The notes beneath the pieces were generated by a model. It searched no databases. It was not told the DNA's origin and saw nothing but the letters and a program-made list of their open reading frames with translations. From positions 1,257,445 through 1,317,565 of the forward strand of contig NZ_KQ033913.1 of assembly GCF_000969835.1 (NCBI RefSeq): a stretch of 60,121 nt of DNA, written 5' to 3'. The position numbers and the translations under genes were made by a program. Of the stretch, positions 28,592 through 38,341 are shown piece by piece. The DNA comes from Parabacteroides goldsteinii DSM 19448 = WAL 12034. GTDB lineage: Bacteria; Bacteroidota; Bacteroidia; Bacteroidales; Tannerellaceae. How positions within the stretch are numbered: the first letter of the stretch is position 1; every line of letters begins with the position of its first letter.

Positions 28592-30643
28592 ATGGCTAAA
28601 CAAGGAAACATAGGTGTTACAAGTGAGAACATCTTCCCTATCATCAAGAAGTTTTTGTATAGTGATCACGAAATCTTCCTTCGTGAATTAGTGTCGAATG
28701 CAGTGGATGCTACACAGAAATTGAAAACCCTGGCATCTGTCGGTGAATTCAAAGGAGAGCTGGGCGACCTGACCGTTCAGGTTAGTTTCGACGACAAGAC
28801 CATCAAGATTTCTGACCGTGGTATCGGTATGACAGCCGAAGAAATTGACAAATACATTAACCAGATCGCATTTTCCGGTGCTGAAGAGTTCGTAGAAAAA
28901 TATAAGAACGATGCAGCTGCTATCATCGGACATTTCGGTCTTGGTTTCTATTCTTCTTTCATGGTTTCAAAGAAAGTGGAAATTGTAACCAAATCTTATA
29001 AAGAAGGCGCTGTTCCTATGAAATGGAGTTGCGACGGAACTCCCGAATATACGTTGGAAGAAACACAGAAAGACGACCGTGGTACAGATATTATCCTGTA
29101 TATCGACGACGAAAACAAGGACTTTCTGAATAAAGACAAGATCAGCGGCCTGCTGACAAAATACTGCCGTTTCCTCCCCGTTCCTATCGCATTCGGTAAA
29201 AAGCAGGAATGGAAAGACGGTAAATATGTCGATACCGACGAAGATAACATCATCAACGATATCACTCCGGCATGGGTTCGCAAACCGGCCGATATGACTG
29301 ATGAAGACTATAAGAAATTCTATCGCGACCTGTATCCAATGTCGGAAGAACCATTGTTCTGGATTCACTTGAATGTGGATTATCCGTTCAACCTGACCGG
29401 TATCCTCTACTTCCCGCGCATCAAGAGTAACCTCGACCTGCATCGTAACAAGATTCAGTTATACAGCAACCAGGTATTTGTAACCGATTCCGTAGAAGGT
29501 ATCGTTCCTGAATTCCTGACATTGTTGCACGGCGTACTCGATTCTCCGGATATTCCATTGAACGTTTCCCGTTCTTATTTACAGAGCGACCAGAACGTGA
29601 AAAAGATCTCCAATCATATCACAAAGAAAGTGGCCGACCGCCTGGAAGAAATGTTTAAAAACGACCGTCCTCAGTTCGAAGAAAAATGGGATAGCTTGAA
29701 ACTGTTTATCCAGTACGGTATGCTGAGCGACGAAAAGTTCTATGATCGTGGTGCCAAGTTCGCCCTTCTGAAAGACGTAGACGGTAAATATTATACATTT
29801 GAAGAATATAAAGCATTGGTGGAAGCCAACCAGACAGATAAGGAAGGCAACCTGATCTATCTGTACACTACGAATGTAAACGACCAGTACAGCTATATCC
29901 AGGCCGCTAAAGACAAAGCATACAGTGTATTGATTATGGACGGTCAGCTGGATGTCCATGCTATCAGCCAGATGGAACAGAAATTCGACAAAACCCGTTT
30001 TGTTCGTGTGGACAGCGATACGATCGACAATCTGATCCGTAAGGATAACGTTGGTCAGGTTACACTGAATGAAGACCAGAAGAATGCTTTGCAGGAAATG
30101 TTCAAAAGCCAACTGCCGAAGATCGAAAAGACCGATTTCATCGTTACATTCGAAGCATTGGGTGAAAACTCTAATCCGGTTATGCTGACCCAGAGCGAAT
30201 ATATGCGTCGTATGCGTGAAATGTCTGCTATGCAGCCGGGAATGTCATTCTACGGAGAAATGCCTGACAATTACAATCTCGTGTTGAATACCGATCACGA
30301 ATTGGTTAAGAAGGTACTTTCTGAGGAAGAACAGAACTGCGAAGAAAAACTGAAACCGATCCTAGCGGACCTGAAAGGTTGGAAAGCACGTCAGGAAGAC
30401 CTTCGTGAAGCGCAGAACAAGAAAAAGGAAGAAGAGATTACTTCTGCTGAAAAAGAAGATATGACAAACACGAACCATAAGATCGACGAACTGACTTCGC
30501 AACGTAATGCAATCCTGGCAGAATATGCAGGTAGCAATAAGCTGGTCAGCCAGTTAATCGACCTGGCACTGCTTGCCAACGGTATGCTGAAGGGTGAAGC
30601 ATTGAGCAAATTCATTAAACGCAGTGTTCAGCTGATCGGATAA
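28592..30643 (+). CDS. htpG: Molecular chaperone HtpG (Hsp90 family)
   Basis: 683 residues. The GHKL ATPase motifs are ELVSNAVDA near residue 33, DRGIGMT near residue 76 and GHFGLGFYSSF near residue 113. The middle domain has the conserved NVSRSYLQ segment (near residue 326), and the C-terminal dimer domain is present. A lysine-rich coiled stretch (NKKKEEEITSAEKED, near residue 610) is the kind of insertion common in Bacteroidetes HtpG. Cytoplasmic stress chaperone, next to clpC, which suggests shared stress control. Confidence 0.96.
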   Translation: MAKQGNIGVTSENIFPIIKKFLYSDHEIFLRELVSNAVDATQKLKTLASVGEFKGELGDLTVQVSFDDKTIKISDRGIGMTAEEIDKYINQIAFSGAEEFVEKYKNDAAAIIGHFGLGFYSSFMVSKKVEIVTKSYKEGAVPMKWSCDGTPEYTLEETQKDDRGTDIILYIDDENKDFLNKDKISGLLTKYCRFLPVPIAFGKKQEWKDGKYVDTDEDNIINDITPAWVRKPADMTDEDYKKFYRDLYPMSEEPLFWIHLNVDYPFNLTGILYFPRIKSNLDLHRNKIQLYSNQVFVTDSVEGIVPEFLTLLHGVLDSPDIPLNVSRSYLQSDQNVKKISNHITKKVADRLEEMFKNDRPQFEEKWDSLKLFIQYGMLSDEKFYDRGAKFALLKDVDGKYYTFEEYKALVEANQTDKEGNLIYLYTTNVNDQYSYIQAAKDKAYSVLIMDGQLDVHAISQMEQKFDKTRFVRVDSDTIDNLIRKDNVGQVTLNEDQKNALQEMFKSQLPKIEKTDFIVTFEALGENSNPVMLTQSEYMRRMREMSAMQPGMSFYGEMPDNYNLVLNTDHELVKKVLSEEEQNCEEKLKPILADLKGWKARQEDLREAQNKKKEEEITSAEKEDMTNTNHKIDELTSQRNAILAEYAGSNKLVSQLIDLALLANGMLKGEALSKFIKRSVQLIG

Positions 30644-30764
30644 ATAAGTGAGTTACTCACTATGTATAAAATATCATATAAACCGTTCACCCTTCGCCTG
30701 CTTGGCATTAATATGTTATTATACAGATTGCTATAGAGGTGAATGATAGGTGAATGATTGATCG

Positions 30765-30803
30765 AAAAGGTGAAGGGTTGCTTTAAACCCTTCACCTTTT
30801 TTT
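30765..30803 (+). terminator. Terminator-type hairpin downstream of htpG
   Basis: AAAAGGTGAAGGGTT pairs with AACCCTTCACCTTTT over a short loop, then a run of T. It lies about 120 bp after the htpG stop. Confidence 0.75.
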
Positions 30804-30889
30804 CTATATTACTGTGCTGTAATAGCCTGGCTATTATGTATTAACTCAAAAGTCTTTTACTTTTATCTCTGGCACAATAAACTATTGAC

Positions 30890-30977
30890 TTACCGACCTA
30901 CGTCGTTAAGCTTGTCGACGTGGTTCGGTAAGCATTGCGACGTATATCGGCAAGCTTAATGACCTACGTCAATAAGC
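30890..30977. repeat. Four degenerate 22-bp tandem units
   Basis: Units at 30890-30911, 30912-30933, 30934-30955 and 30956-30977 all end in AAGC. Units 1 and 4 share GACCTACGTC; units 2 and 3 share CGACGT and CGGnAAGC. There are no spacers. Each unit carries an ACGT core. Function unknown. Confidence 0.7.
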
Positions 30978-31052
30978 AAACAACTACCTTTTCACGCCTT
31001 ATCTTCCAATAACTCTGAACTTACTTCCTCGGTATGTATTCATTTATATTTC

Positions 31053-31090
31053 AAAAGGTGAATGGTTTAAAGTAACCGTTCACCTTTTTC
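31053..31090. terminator. Bidirectional hairpin upstream of the VWA gene's end
   Basis: AAAAGGTGAATGGTT pairs with AACCGTTCACCTTTT, with T-runs on both strands. It can terminate the VWA gene on the minus strand. Confidence 0.6.
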
Positions 31091-31216
31091 TTTATTCATT
31101 CATCTACTATTTACCTTTATAGTAATCTATATGACAGTTTGTTACTATTGTAAAGGTGAAGGGTGAACGGTCTTTTACAGAAAAACTATGTAATTGGAAC
31201 ATGTAGAGACTAGTCA

Positions 31217-32398
31217 TCATTCTGCTTCCACCGTATACCCTTTCAGGTTGGCAAATGTCAGGATGGAGCTGGTGATTGCTTTACCCAGATCGTCTCCGCT
31301 GTCATCTCCTTCCTTTTTAAGTTGCTCTTCGATATAAGCCTGGCGTTTGATTGCCAGTTCGGCTATTTCTTTTTGGATAGCAGTTCTCTCCTTTTCCTTT
31401 TGGGTGATGATGCTCTTTATTTCTTCTGTAGACTTGTTTTGCAGTTCTTGGGGCAGTTCATCCTTTTTGATGCTCGACAAGACGTTTTGGTCTTCTTTCA
31501 TCTTATCTACCAAATCCCATGACGTATTTTTGTAAGCTGATCCGGATTTGCTTACGGCACGTTCGGCATAATTGGCCGACGATATTGTGCCGGCATTTTT
31601 GTCCTGGGCAATCTGATTCATTTTACGTTCTCTCCCGGTAGAGCCATAACTGATATAAGTATCGTTCAACTTATTGTTGCATAGGATGATCTGCGGGTCA
31701 AAAGGTGTTTTGATGGCACGGACAGTCGCATCGGCATTTATATTGAAGAATTTGCCGTTTCCTCTCAAAGCGGCATCCTTCCAATAGTCACGGACACCGA
31801 TTTCTTCATCACCGCAATGGATTGTATTAACAAATATATTTTTCTTCAAGGCATCGGCAATAGCCGTTTTGTAAGAGACAGAACCCTGCGTAAACTCTTC
31901 ATTGCCGGCAATATAGACCAGTTTCATATCCGCTTCGTTTTGCCCCCACTCCAACTCTTTTACTGCCCGCTGGATGACTGTACCGCAATACTCTTCGCTT
32001 CCGCTGGTTGTCAGGGCGAATAATTCTTTCGAGATCAGGTCGAGATCGACTGTCAACGGGGTTATTTGCCGGATATAATCACCTTTATACAGCATATAAC
32101 TGCCATATTCGTATAAGGCAATCTCTATTTCCGGTGTCTCTCCCTTATATTTCAGCGTCGTGAGTGTATTGACTATATTCCACAGACGGGATTTAGCCTG
32201 TTCGATCAGTCCCTGCATGCTGCCGGAAGTATCCAGCAGGATAGCAACCTGTATTTTCGTCTTTTTGGCAGTTACGGCATTTGTGACCGGTGTACTGGCA
32301 GGCTCTGCATTCGCCGTTACGTTTCTGGCTTCCAGTATGCAGCCTATTGATGTTGTTAATGCTGTGAATAAGACACATAGTAGAATAATTCTTTTCAT
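31217..32398 (-). CDS. von Willebrand factor A domain lipoprotein
   Basis: 393 residues from ATG 32398 (the codons upstream encode no signal and are dropped). Lipobox TSIGC, Cys20. The VWA domain starts near residue 49 with an intact MIDAS motif DTSGS (D56, S58, S60) and the later Thr/Asp positions (LTTSGSEEYCG; VYIAGNEE). The C-terminus is a Lys/Glu-rich coiled coil (KEKERTAIQKEIAELA). Probably a periplasmic or surface protein binding a partner through a divalent metal. Divergent from the histidine kinase gene, 153 bp away. Confidence 0.8.
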   Translation of the reverse strand: MKRIILLCVLFTALTTSIGCILEARNVTANAEPASTPVTNAVTAKKTKIQVAILLDTSGSMQGLIEQAKSRLWNIVNTLTTLKYKGETPEIEIALYEYGSYMLYKGDYIRQITPLTVDLDLISKELFALTTSGSEEYCGTVIQRAVKELEWGQNEADMKLVYIAGNEEFTQGSVSYKTAIADALKKNIFVNTIHCGDEEIGVRDYWKDAALRGNGKFFNINADATVRAIKTPFDPQIILCNNKLNDTYISYGSTGRERKMNQIAQDKNAGTISSANYAERAVSKSGSAYKNTSWDLVDKMKEDQNVLSSIKKDELPQELQNKSTEEIKSIITQKEKERTAIQKEIAELAIKRQAYIEEQLKKEGDDSGDDLGKAITSSILTFANLKGYTVEAE

Positions 32399-32551
32399 AT
32401 TCGGAATTTTTTTAATAGGTTTATGGCTCAAAAATAGAATGTTAATAATTAAGATTCCGGGAAGAATGTGTGAACCGGCGTTTTGAGTTGGTGAAATATA
32501 GGATATAAATGTTTTACTTATATTTACTTTACAATCTCAATAAAACATGAT

Positions 32552-34249
32552 ATGAACAGACTGATTATATATTTGACAATATGGCTGCTAACAGGTCCTT
32601 GCATAACAATGACAGCACAGGATTCCGTTCCTCCTGTCTATCAAAACAGTGCCAGAAAAGCAGTGATGAAACTCTCCACGTCACTGGAAAGCGGAAAGTC
32701 GGATTATTCGGTTGCGACGGATTATGAAGCACTGGCAAAAACACTCATGATACAGGGGGAATACGAGAAAGCAATGAATTATCTTATCAGTGCCCGCCAG
32801 TTGTTTTACAAAATCAAAAACAATGAAAAGATAGCACGGGTCGACCGTGAAATGGCAAGGATACAGGAGATACAAGGGAAGATACAAGAGGCTATTTTAA
32901 GTTATGGCAATGCCGCCCACCTGTCACAGGACACTAATTTTATTGAACTGAATACGAATGATGTGAACCGGTTAAAGAATATCTCAAACCCAGTTGCACA
33001 ATCTCCTTATATACAGCGAAATATTGAATTACTGAACACCTCCTACAAACCGGAACAACAGGAGGATCGGGTCGCCGCCTTCCATCAGATGGCAAATGTC
33101 AACCTGGTCATGGATAATAAGGAAGCCGCCATAGGTAACCTGAACAGCATATTGTCTGAAGTGAAGGACAAACCGGTAGAAACCATCAAGGTACAAAGAG
33201 AAATTGCCAAAGTATATGCCGCCGATAGCCAACAGGTAAAAGCTCTCGCCTCCCTTCAGCAATCCTATGATATGGCGTTGAAGGAGGGCCATACGATAGA
33301 GGCTAAGAAAAGCCTGGAACAGCTGGTCGAGCAATACAGGAAAGGGAACCAGCAATGGAAAGCCTTGGACTTATATGCAGACTTTATGGAAAAACTGGAA
33401 CCGCTGGTTAAATCGGACAGCACACTGATAGACCAGAAATTCTTTCAGGCACATGAAGCCCGTATCGCCCAGTTGGAGAAAGAACGTATCCTGAAAGACG
33501 AACTGATCAGAAAGAAAAACACCTTCAACTATGTACTGATCGGCTCGATTGTCCTGATCCTTATTTTTCTCGTGTTTATCGTCAAAGCCTGGTATTCCAT
33601 CAGACGGAAGAATAAAAAGATAGCCCTCCAGTCGTTGCGCCGTGAGATGAATCCTCATTTCATCTTCAACAGCCTGAATAGTGTGAATCAGTTTATTGCC
33701 CAGAATAATGAGTTGGAGGCGAATAAGTATCTTTCCTCCTATTCCCGCCTGATGCGAAATATAATGGAAAACTCCAATAAAGACTTTACGCCGCTCTCGA
33801 CGGAGCTCGAACAATTGAAAGAATACCTCGATCTGGAACACATGCGTTTCAGCGATAAGTTTGTTTACGAGACAGATGTGGATGAATCGCTTGACACCGA
33901 CCATATATCTGTGCCTAACATGCTGATACAACCCCAGTTGGAAAATGCGATCTGGCATGGCTTACGGTATAAAGAGTCCGGTGGCCTGCTGAAACTGTCC
34001 GTAAAGCCGGAAGGCAATAGTCTTTGTGTTAAAATCGAAGACAATGGGATCGGACTGAAAAAAAGCAACGAGCTTAAAACCCGGCACCAGAAAGAGCATC
34101 ATTCACGCGGCCTGACTAATACCCGTGAGCGTATCAACCTATTGAACAGCTTGTACGGTATGCATATCACGATCGAAATTACTGAGAAGGAAGGAGATGA
34201 TGAAGATACAGGCGTGATCGTTCTGCTCAGATTCCCCCTTATTGTCTGA
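32552..34249 (+). CDS. LytS-type sensor histidine kinase with TPR sensor region
   Basis: 565 residues. Signal peptide (cleaved after TAQ), periplasmic TPR-like helices (about 30-290), one transmembrane helix (about 327-350), then the His_kinase domain with the phospho-acceptor His369 in MNPHFIFNSLN, and a GHKL ATPase end (IEDNGIGLK, RGLTNTRERI). Such kinases pass phosphate to LytTR regulators. The best partner is the regulator at 38342, on the other side of the GH31 gene. Signal sensed is unknown. Confidence 0.88.
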   Translation: MNRLIIYLTIWLLTGPCITMTAQDSVPPVYQNSARKAVMKLSTSLESGKSDYSVATDYEALAKTLMIQGEYEKAMNYLISARQLFYKIKNNEKIARVDREMARIQEIQGKIQEAILSYGNAAHLSQDTNFIELNTNDVNRLKNISNPVAQSPYIQRNIELLNTSYKPEQQEDRVAAFHQMANVNLVMDNKEAAIGNLNSILSEVKDKPVETIKVQREIAKVYAADSQQVKALASLQQSYDMALKEGHTIEAKKSLEQLVEQYRKGNQQWKALDLYADFMEKLEPLVKSDSTLIDQKFFQAHEARIAQLEKERILKDELIRKKNTFNYVLIGSIVLILIFLVFIVKAWYSIRRKNKKIALQSLRREMNPHFIFNSLNSVNQFIAQNNELEANKYLSSYSRLMRNIMENSNKDFTPLSTELEQLKEYLDLEHMRFSDKFVYETDVDESLDTDHISVPNMLIQPQLENAIWHGLRYKESGGLLKLSVKPEGNSLCVKIEDNGIGLKKSNELKTRHQKEHHSRGLTNTRERINLLNSLYGMHITIEITEKEGDDEDTGVIVLLRFPLIV

Positions 34250-34288
34250 TTGCGCATGAAATTTTGTTATAGGATATATTTATTATTT

Positions 34289-34320
34289 TTTGCTAATGAT
34301 AATTATATCCTGTAAGTTTG
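34289..34320 (+). promoter_or_regulatory. Promoter of the GH31 gene
   Basis: TTTG at 34289-34292 and TAAGTTTG at 34313-34320 with an exact 20-bp spacer: one of the best Bacteroidetes promoters in the window. The GH31 ATG is 37 bp downstream. Confidence 0.75.
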
Positions 34321-34356
34321 TTGCTTAAATCATTTATTCGTTAAAACAACATCAAC

Positions 34357-37300
34357 ATGAATGACACTATTAGAAAAATGAAACAAAGGAAAGTGCTCAT
34401 ACTCGCTTTGGCCTTCCCCTTGTTTTCACCCTTATCCATGCAAGCCATACAAAGAGCCGACAATGTATGTATGGAAATACAGCAGGATAAGAAAATTGTC
34501 GGTGTGAAACAGATCAATCCTACGACTGTTGAACTCCTGTTCTCCGATAATCAGAGAATGGCCTTTGACTTTTATGGAGAGAACATCTTCAGAGTATTTC
34601 AGGACGTCAACGGAGGGATCATCCGTGACCCGGAGGCCAAACCGGAAGCACAGATCCTGGTCGATAACCCGAGAAAACCGGTATCTCCGTTAACGCTGAA
34701 AGAAGATAATAAGACTATTTCTATCAGCACCAAAGAGATCAGACTGGAACTGGATAAAAGCACTTCCCTGTTGAAGGTGACCAATCTGGCAACAGACAAA
34801 GTTGTCCTGGAGGAGGTAAAACCTGTTCTTTATGATAAGGGAAAAACAATCCTTACCTTAAAGGAAAATCCCGGCGAATACTTCTATGGCGGTGGTGTAC
34901 AGAACGGGCGCTTCTCGCATAAAGGAAAAGCGATCGCTATCGAAAACCAGAACAGCTGGACCGATGGCGGCGTTGCCTCGCCTGCCCCCTATTATTGGTC
35001 TACCAATGGCTACGGCTTTATGTGGTACACCTTCAAACAAGGTAAATATGATTTCGGTGCAGCCGAAAAAGGGACAGTAATATTGTCACATGATACCGAT
35101 TACCTGGATGCGTTCTATATGGTCAATGACGGTGCCGTATCCCTGTTGAACGATTTCTATCAGCTGACAGGTAATCCGGTTTTATTACCGAAGTTCGGTT
35201 TCTATCAGGGACACCTGAATGCTTATAACCGCGACTACTGGGTGGAAGACGAGAAAGGTATCCTTTTTGAAGACGGCAAACGTTACAAGGAAAGCCAGAA
35301 AGACAATGGCGGTGTAAAAGAATCCCTGAACGGCGAAAAGAACAATTACCAGTTCTCCGCCCGTGCCGTGATCGACCGCTACAAGAACCACGATATGCCG
35401 TTCGGCTGGTTATTGCCAAACGACGGTTACGGTGCCGGATACGGACAGACCGAAACATTGGACGGAAATATCCAGAACCTGAAAAGTCTGGCTGATTATG
35501 CTCATAAAAATGGTGTCGAAATCGGACTTTGGACACAGTCGGATTTGCATCCGAAACCCGAAATCAGTGCCTTGTTACAGCGTGATATCGTAAAAGAAGT
35601 ACGCGATGCCGGTGTTCGTGTTTTGAAGACCGACGTGGCTTGGGTAGGTGCCGGTTATTCATTCGGACTGAACGGTGTGGCTGACGTAGGTCATATCATG
35701 CCTTATTATGGTAACGATGCGCGTCCTTTCATTATCTCCCTTGACGGTTGGGCCGGTACGCAACGTTATGCCGGTATCTGGTCGGGCGACCAGACAGGCG
35801 GCCAGTGGGAATATATCCGTTTCCATATCCCGACTTATATCGGTTCGGGATTATCCGGACAACCGAATATCACTTCCGACATGGATGGTATCTTCGGCGG
35901 AAAGAACCTGGCAATGAACACACGCGATTTTCAGTGGAAGACCTGGACGCCGATGCAGTTGAATATGGACGGTTGGGGTGCCAATGAGAAATATCCGCAT
36001 GCCCTTGGCGAACCGGCAACATCTATCAACCGCTGGTATCTGAAAATGAAATCGGAGTTGATGCCTTATGCCTACAGCATTGCAAAGGAAGCAGTAGACG
36101 GTAAGCCGATGATCCGTGCCATGTTCCTGGAATACCCGAATCAGTATACTTATGGTAAAGCAACCGAATATCAGTTCATGTACGGACCGTATTTCCTGGT
36201 TGCCCCTATCTATCAGGAAACACAGGCAGATGAAAAAGGTAACGATATACGCGACGGCATTTATCTACCGGAAGGAACCTGGGTAGACTATTTTACCGGA
36301 GAAAAATATGAAGGCAACTGTGTTGTCAACAATTTTGCTTCTCCGTTATGGAAGTTGCCGGTATTTGTAAAGAGCGGCGCCATCATTCCGATGACTAACC
36401 CTAATAATAATGTTACCGAGATCAATAAGAACCTGCGCGTTTATGAAATTTATCCGGACGGTAACAGTTCGTTTACTGAATATGACGACGATGGCACGAC
36501 ACAAGCCTATTTGAAAGGTGAAGGTGTAACGACCCGGATCGAATCGGAAGTAGGCAGTAAGAATAATGTAACGATTACAATCCGGCCGGCAGTAGGCAGC
36601 TTTGACGGTTTCGTCAAAGATAAAGTAACCGAACTCCGTATCAATGTTTCCGAAATGCCGAAAAAAGTGGCTGCCAAAGTTGGTAAAAACAAGGTAAAGC
36701 TGACGGAAGCCCGTTCGATGGACGAATTCCTGAAAGGTGAAAACGTTTATTTCTATGATGCAACGCCCAACCTGAACAAGTTTGCAACGAAAGGAAGCGA
36801 GTTTGAAAAGGTAACGATCACTAAGAACCCGCAGTTATTGGTAAAGCTCGCTTCTGCGGATATCACAGCGAACGAAACAAGCATCAGCTTTGAAGGTTAC
36901 AAATTCGATATGGGTAACAGCCATCGTATTTCGACCGGTACATTGGCCGCTCCTGTTGCACAGGTCACAGATGAAAACCTGGAAGCCTATTCATTGAAAC
37001 CGACCTGGAATAAAGTGGCAGGTGCCGACTTCTACGAAATTGAATTCAACAATATGCTGTACACGACTATCAGAAATACAGAATTGTTGTTCGACGGGCT
37101 GGAAGCCGAAACTGATTATGCCTTCAAGATCCGTTCTGTAAACAAAGACGGTTATTCCGATTGGTCTTCCTTCAATGTGAAGACGAAATCGAACCCGCTC
37201 GAATTTGCCATCAAGGGAATCCGGGGTGAAGTAACTGCCGAAGAGCAGGGTGGTTTCGAAATCTTCCGTTTGTTCGACTTTGCTGAACTGGGAGACATGT

Positions 37301-38217
37301 TCCATACGAAATACCGCAAGAATGCTATACCGTTCGATATGATCATTGACCTGCGCACGGTTAACCAGCTGGATAAATTCCATTATCTGTCACGTCAGGA
37401 CGGCGGTAACGGAACAATGCTGAGAGGTTTCGTCTCTTACAGTATGGATAAAGAAAACTGGATACCGGTCGATTCCTTCAAGTTCGAACGCAACGGTGAT
37501 GTGAAGATATTCGAATTTAAGGATAAACCGAAAGCACGCTACATCAAACTGAATGTAACGGAAGGTGTCGGCAATTACGGTTCAGGCCGCGAATTGTACG
37601 TCTTCAAGGTACCGGGAACAGAAAGCTACCTGCCGGGCGATATCAACAACGACAAGAAGATCGACAGCAATGACCTGACTTCTTACATGAACTACACAGG
37701 TCTGCGTAAAGGTGACAGCGACTTCGATTATGTAAGTGCCGGCGACATCAATCAGAACGGCCTGATCGATGCTTACGATATATCCGTCGTTGCCACTCAA
37801 CTGGATGGCGGCATCGAAGAACAGGATACTGCAAAAGTAGCCGGAACGATCGGGATCAGCGCTCCTAAACAGTCTTACAACAAAGACGAGATCGTGGAAG
37901 TCAAGGTAACAGGTACAGACCTCAAAGCGGTTAACGCATTGAGTTTCGCTTTGCCGTACGACCAGCAGGATTACGAATTTGTCGGCATAGAACCGTTAAA
38001 CCTGAAAGTCATGGAGAACCTTACTTACGACCGTCTGCATACAAATGGTCAGAAGGCCTTGTATCCTACTTTCGTTAATCTCGGTGACAAGGAAGTCTTG
38101 GCAGGTACAATCGACCTGTTCATCCTGAAGCTGAAAGCAAAACGCAAAGTCAAATTCAACCTGAAGGCCATCGATGGCATACTGGTTGATAAAGACCTGA
38201 ATATGTCTAAGTTCTAA
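34357..38217 (+). CDS. Multidomain GH31 glycosidase with dockerin-like and cohesin-like ends
   Basis: 1286 residues, exported (signal peptide to about residue 30; a Met at residue 8 is an alternative start). An N-terminal beta domain (about 40-230) precedes a GH31 barrel with the nucleophile Asp in LKTDVAW (near residue 425) and the acid/base Asp in WSGDQTGG (near residue 478). A DUF5110-like domain follows (about 650-740), then a fibronectin type III-like unit (880-960), a discoidin-like unit (970-1085), a dockerin-type duplicated Ca-binding pair GDINNDKKIDSNDL / GDINQNGLIDAYDI (about 1090-1150) and a cohesin-like beta domain to the end. Alpha-glucosidase/xylosidase-type activity is likely; substrate not predictable. 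Enclosed by a kinase and its probable regulator. Confidence 0.85.
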   Translation: MNDTIRKMKQRKVLILALAFPLFSPLSMQAIQRADNVCMEIQQDKKIVGVKQINPTTVELLFSDNQRMAFDFYGENIFRVFQDVNGGIIRDPEAKPEAQILVDNPRKPVSPLTLKEDNKTISISTKEIRLELDKSTSLLKVTNLATDKVVLEEVKPVLYDKGKTILTLKENPGEYFYGGGVQNGRFSHKGKAIAIENQNSWTDGGVASPAPYYWSTNGYGFMWYTFKQGKYDFGAAEKGTVILSHDTDYLDAFYMVNDGAVSLLNDFYQLTGNPVLLPKFGFYQGHLNAYNRDYWVEDEKGILFEDGKRYKESQKDNGGVKESLNGEKNNYQFSARAVIDRYKNHDMPFGWLLPNDGYGAGYGQTETLDGNIQNLKSLADYAHKNGVEIGLWTQSDLHPKPEISALLQRDIVKEVRDAGVRVLKTDVAWVGAGYSFGLNGVADVGHIMPYYGNDARPFIISLDGWAGTQRYAGIWSGDQTGGQWEYIRFHIPTYIGSGLSGQPNITSDMDGIFGGKNLAMNTRDFQWKTWTPMQLNMDGWGANEKYPHALGEPATSINRWYLKMKSELMPYAYSIAKEAVDGKPMIRAMFLEYPNQYTYGKATEYQFMYGPYFLVAPIYQETQADEKGNDIRDGIYLPEGTWVDYFTGEKYEGNCVVNNFASPLWKLPVFVKSGAIIPMTNPNNNVTEINKNLRVYEIYPDGNSSFTEYDDDGTTQAYLKGEGVTTRIESEVGSKNNVTITIRPAVGSFDGFVKDKVTELRINVSEMPKKVAAKVGKNKVKLTEARSMDEFLKGENVYFYDATPNLNKFATKGSEFEKVTITKNPQLLVKLASADITANETSISFEGYKFDMGNSHRISTGTLAAPVAQVTDENLEAYSLKPTWNKVAGADFYEIEFNNMLYTTIRNTELLFDGLEAETDYAFKIRSVNKDGYSDWSSFNVKTKSNPLEFAIKGIRGEVTAEEQGGFEIFRLFDFAELGDMFHTKYRKNAIPFDMIIDLRTVNQLDKFHYLSRQDGGNGTMLRGFVSYSMDKENWIPVDSFKFERNGDVKIFEFKDKPKARYIKLNVTEGVGNYGSGRELYVFKVPGTESYLPGDINNDKKIDSNDLTSYMNYTGLRKGDSDFDYVSAGDINQNGLIDAYDISVVATQLDGGIEEQDTAKVAGTIGISAPKQSYNKDEIVEVKVTGTDLKAVNALSFALPYDQQDYEFVGIEPLNLKVMENLTYDRLHTNGQKALYPTFVNLGDKEVLAGTIDLFILKLKAKRKVKFNLKAIDGILVDKDLNMSKF

Positions 38218-38240
38218 GAACTTGCCATAGATAAAATTCA

Positions 38241-38287
38241 GAATCCCCTGTTTCGGTATAATTGTCCGGAACAGGGGATTTTTTTTA
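38241..38287 (+). terminator. Terminator of the GH31 gene
   Basis: AATCCCCTGTT pairs with AACAGGGGATT, with an inner CGG/CCG, followed by a run of T. Confidence 0.85.
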
Positions 38288-38300
38288 TGGCTTAAAATAG

Positions 38301-38308
38301 TATCTTTG
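38301..38308 (+). promoter_or_regulatory. -7 element of the response regulator gene
   Basis: TATCTTTG fits TAnnTTTG exactly, 33 bp before ATG 38342. The upstream TTTG is not clear. Confidence 0.5.
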
Positions 38309-38341
38309 TCTGAACGATATATAAAACGGAAGACTCTGAAT

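Larger units (their letters stand above)
30644..31216. other. Spacer with AAGGTGAA hairpins and a 22-bp tandem array
   Basis: 573 bp between htpG and the convergent VWA gene. It carries repeated AAGGTGAA/TTCACCTT words forming hairpins (30765-30803, 31053-31090, and single arms near 30680, 30740 and 31155) and an exact-period array of four 22-bp units at 30890-30977. No ORF with protein-like composition. Confidence 0.7.

Noticed and set aside
38306..38341. TTG start for the LytTR response regulator
   Set aside because: Falls in the TATCTTTG box. The ATG at 38342 leads directly into a normal receiver domain.
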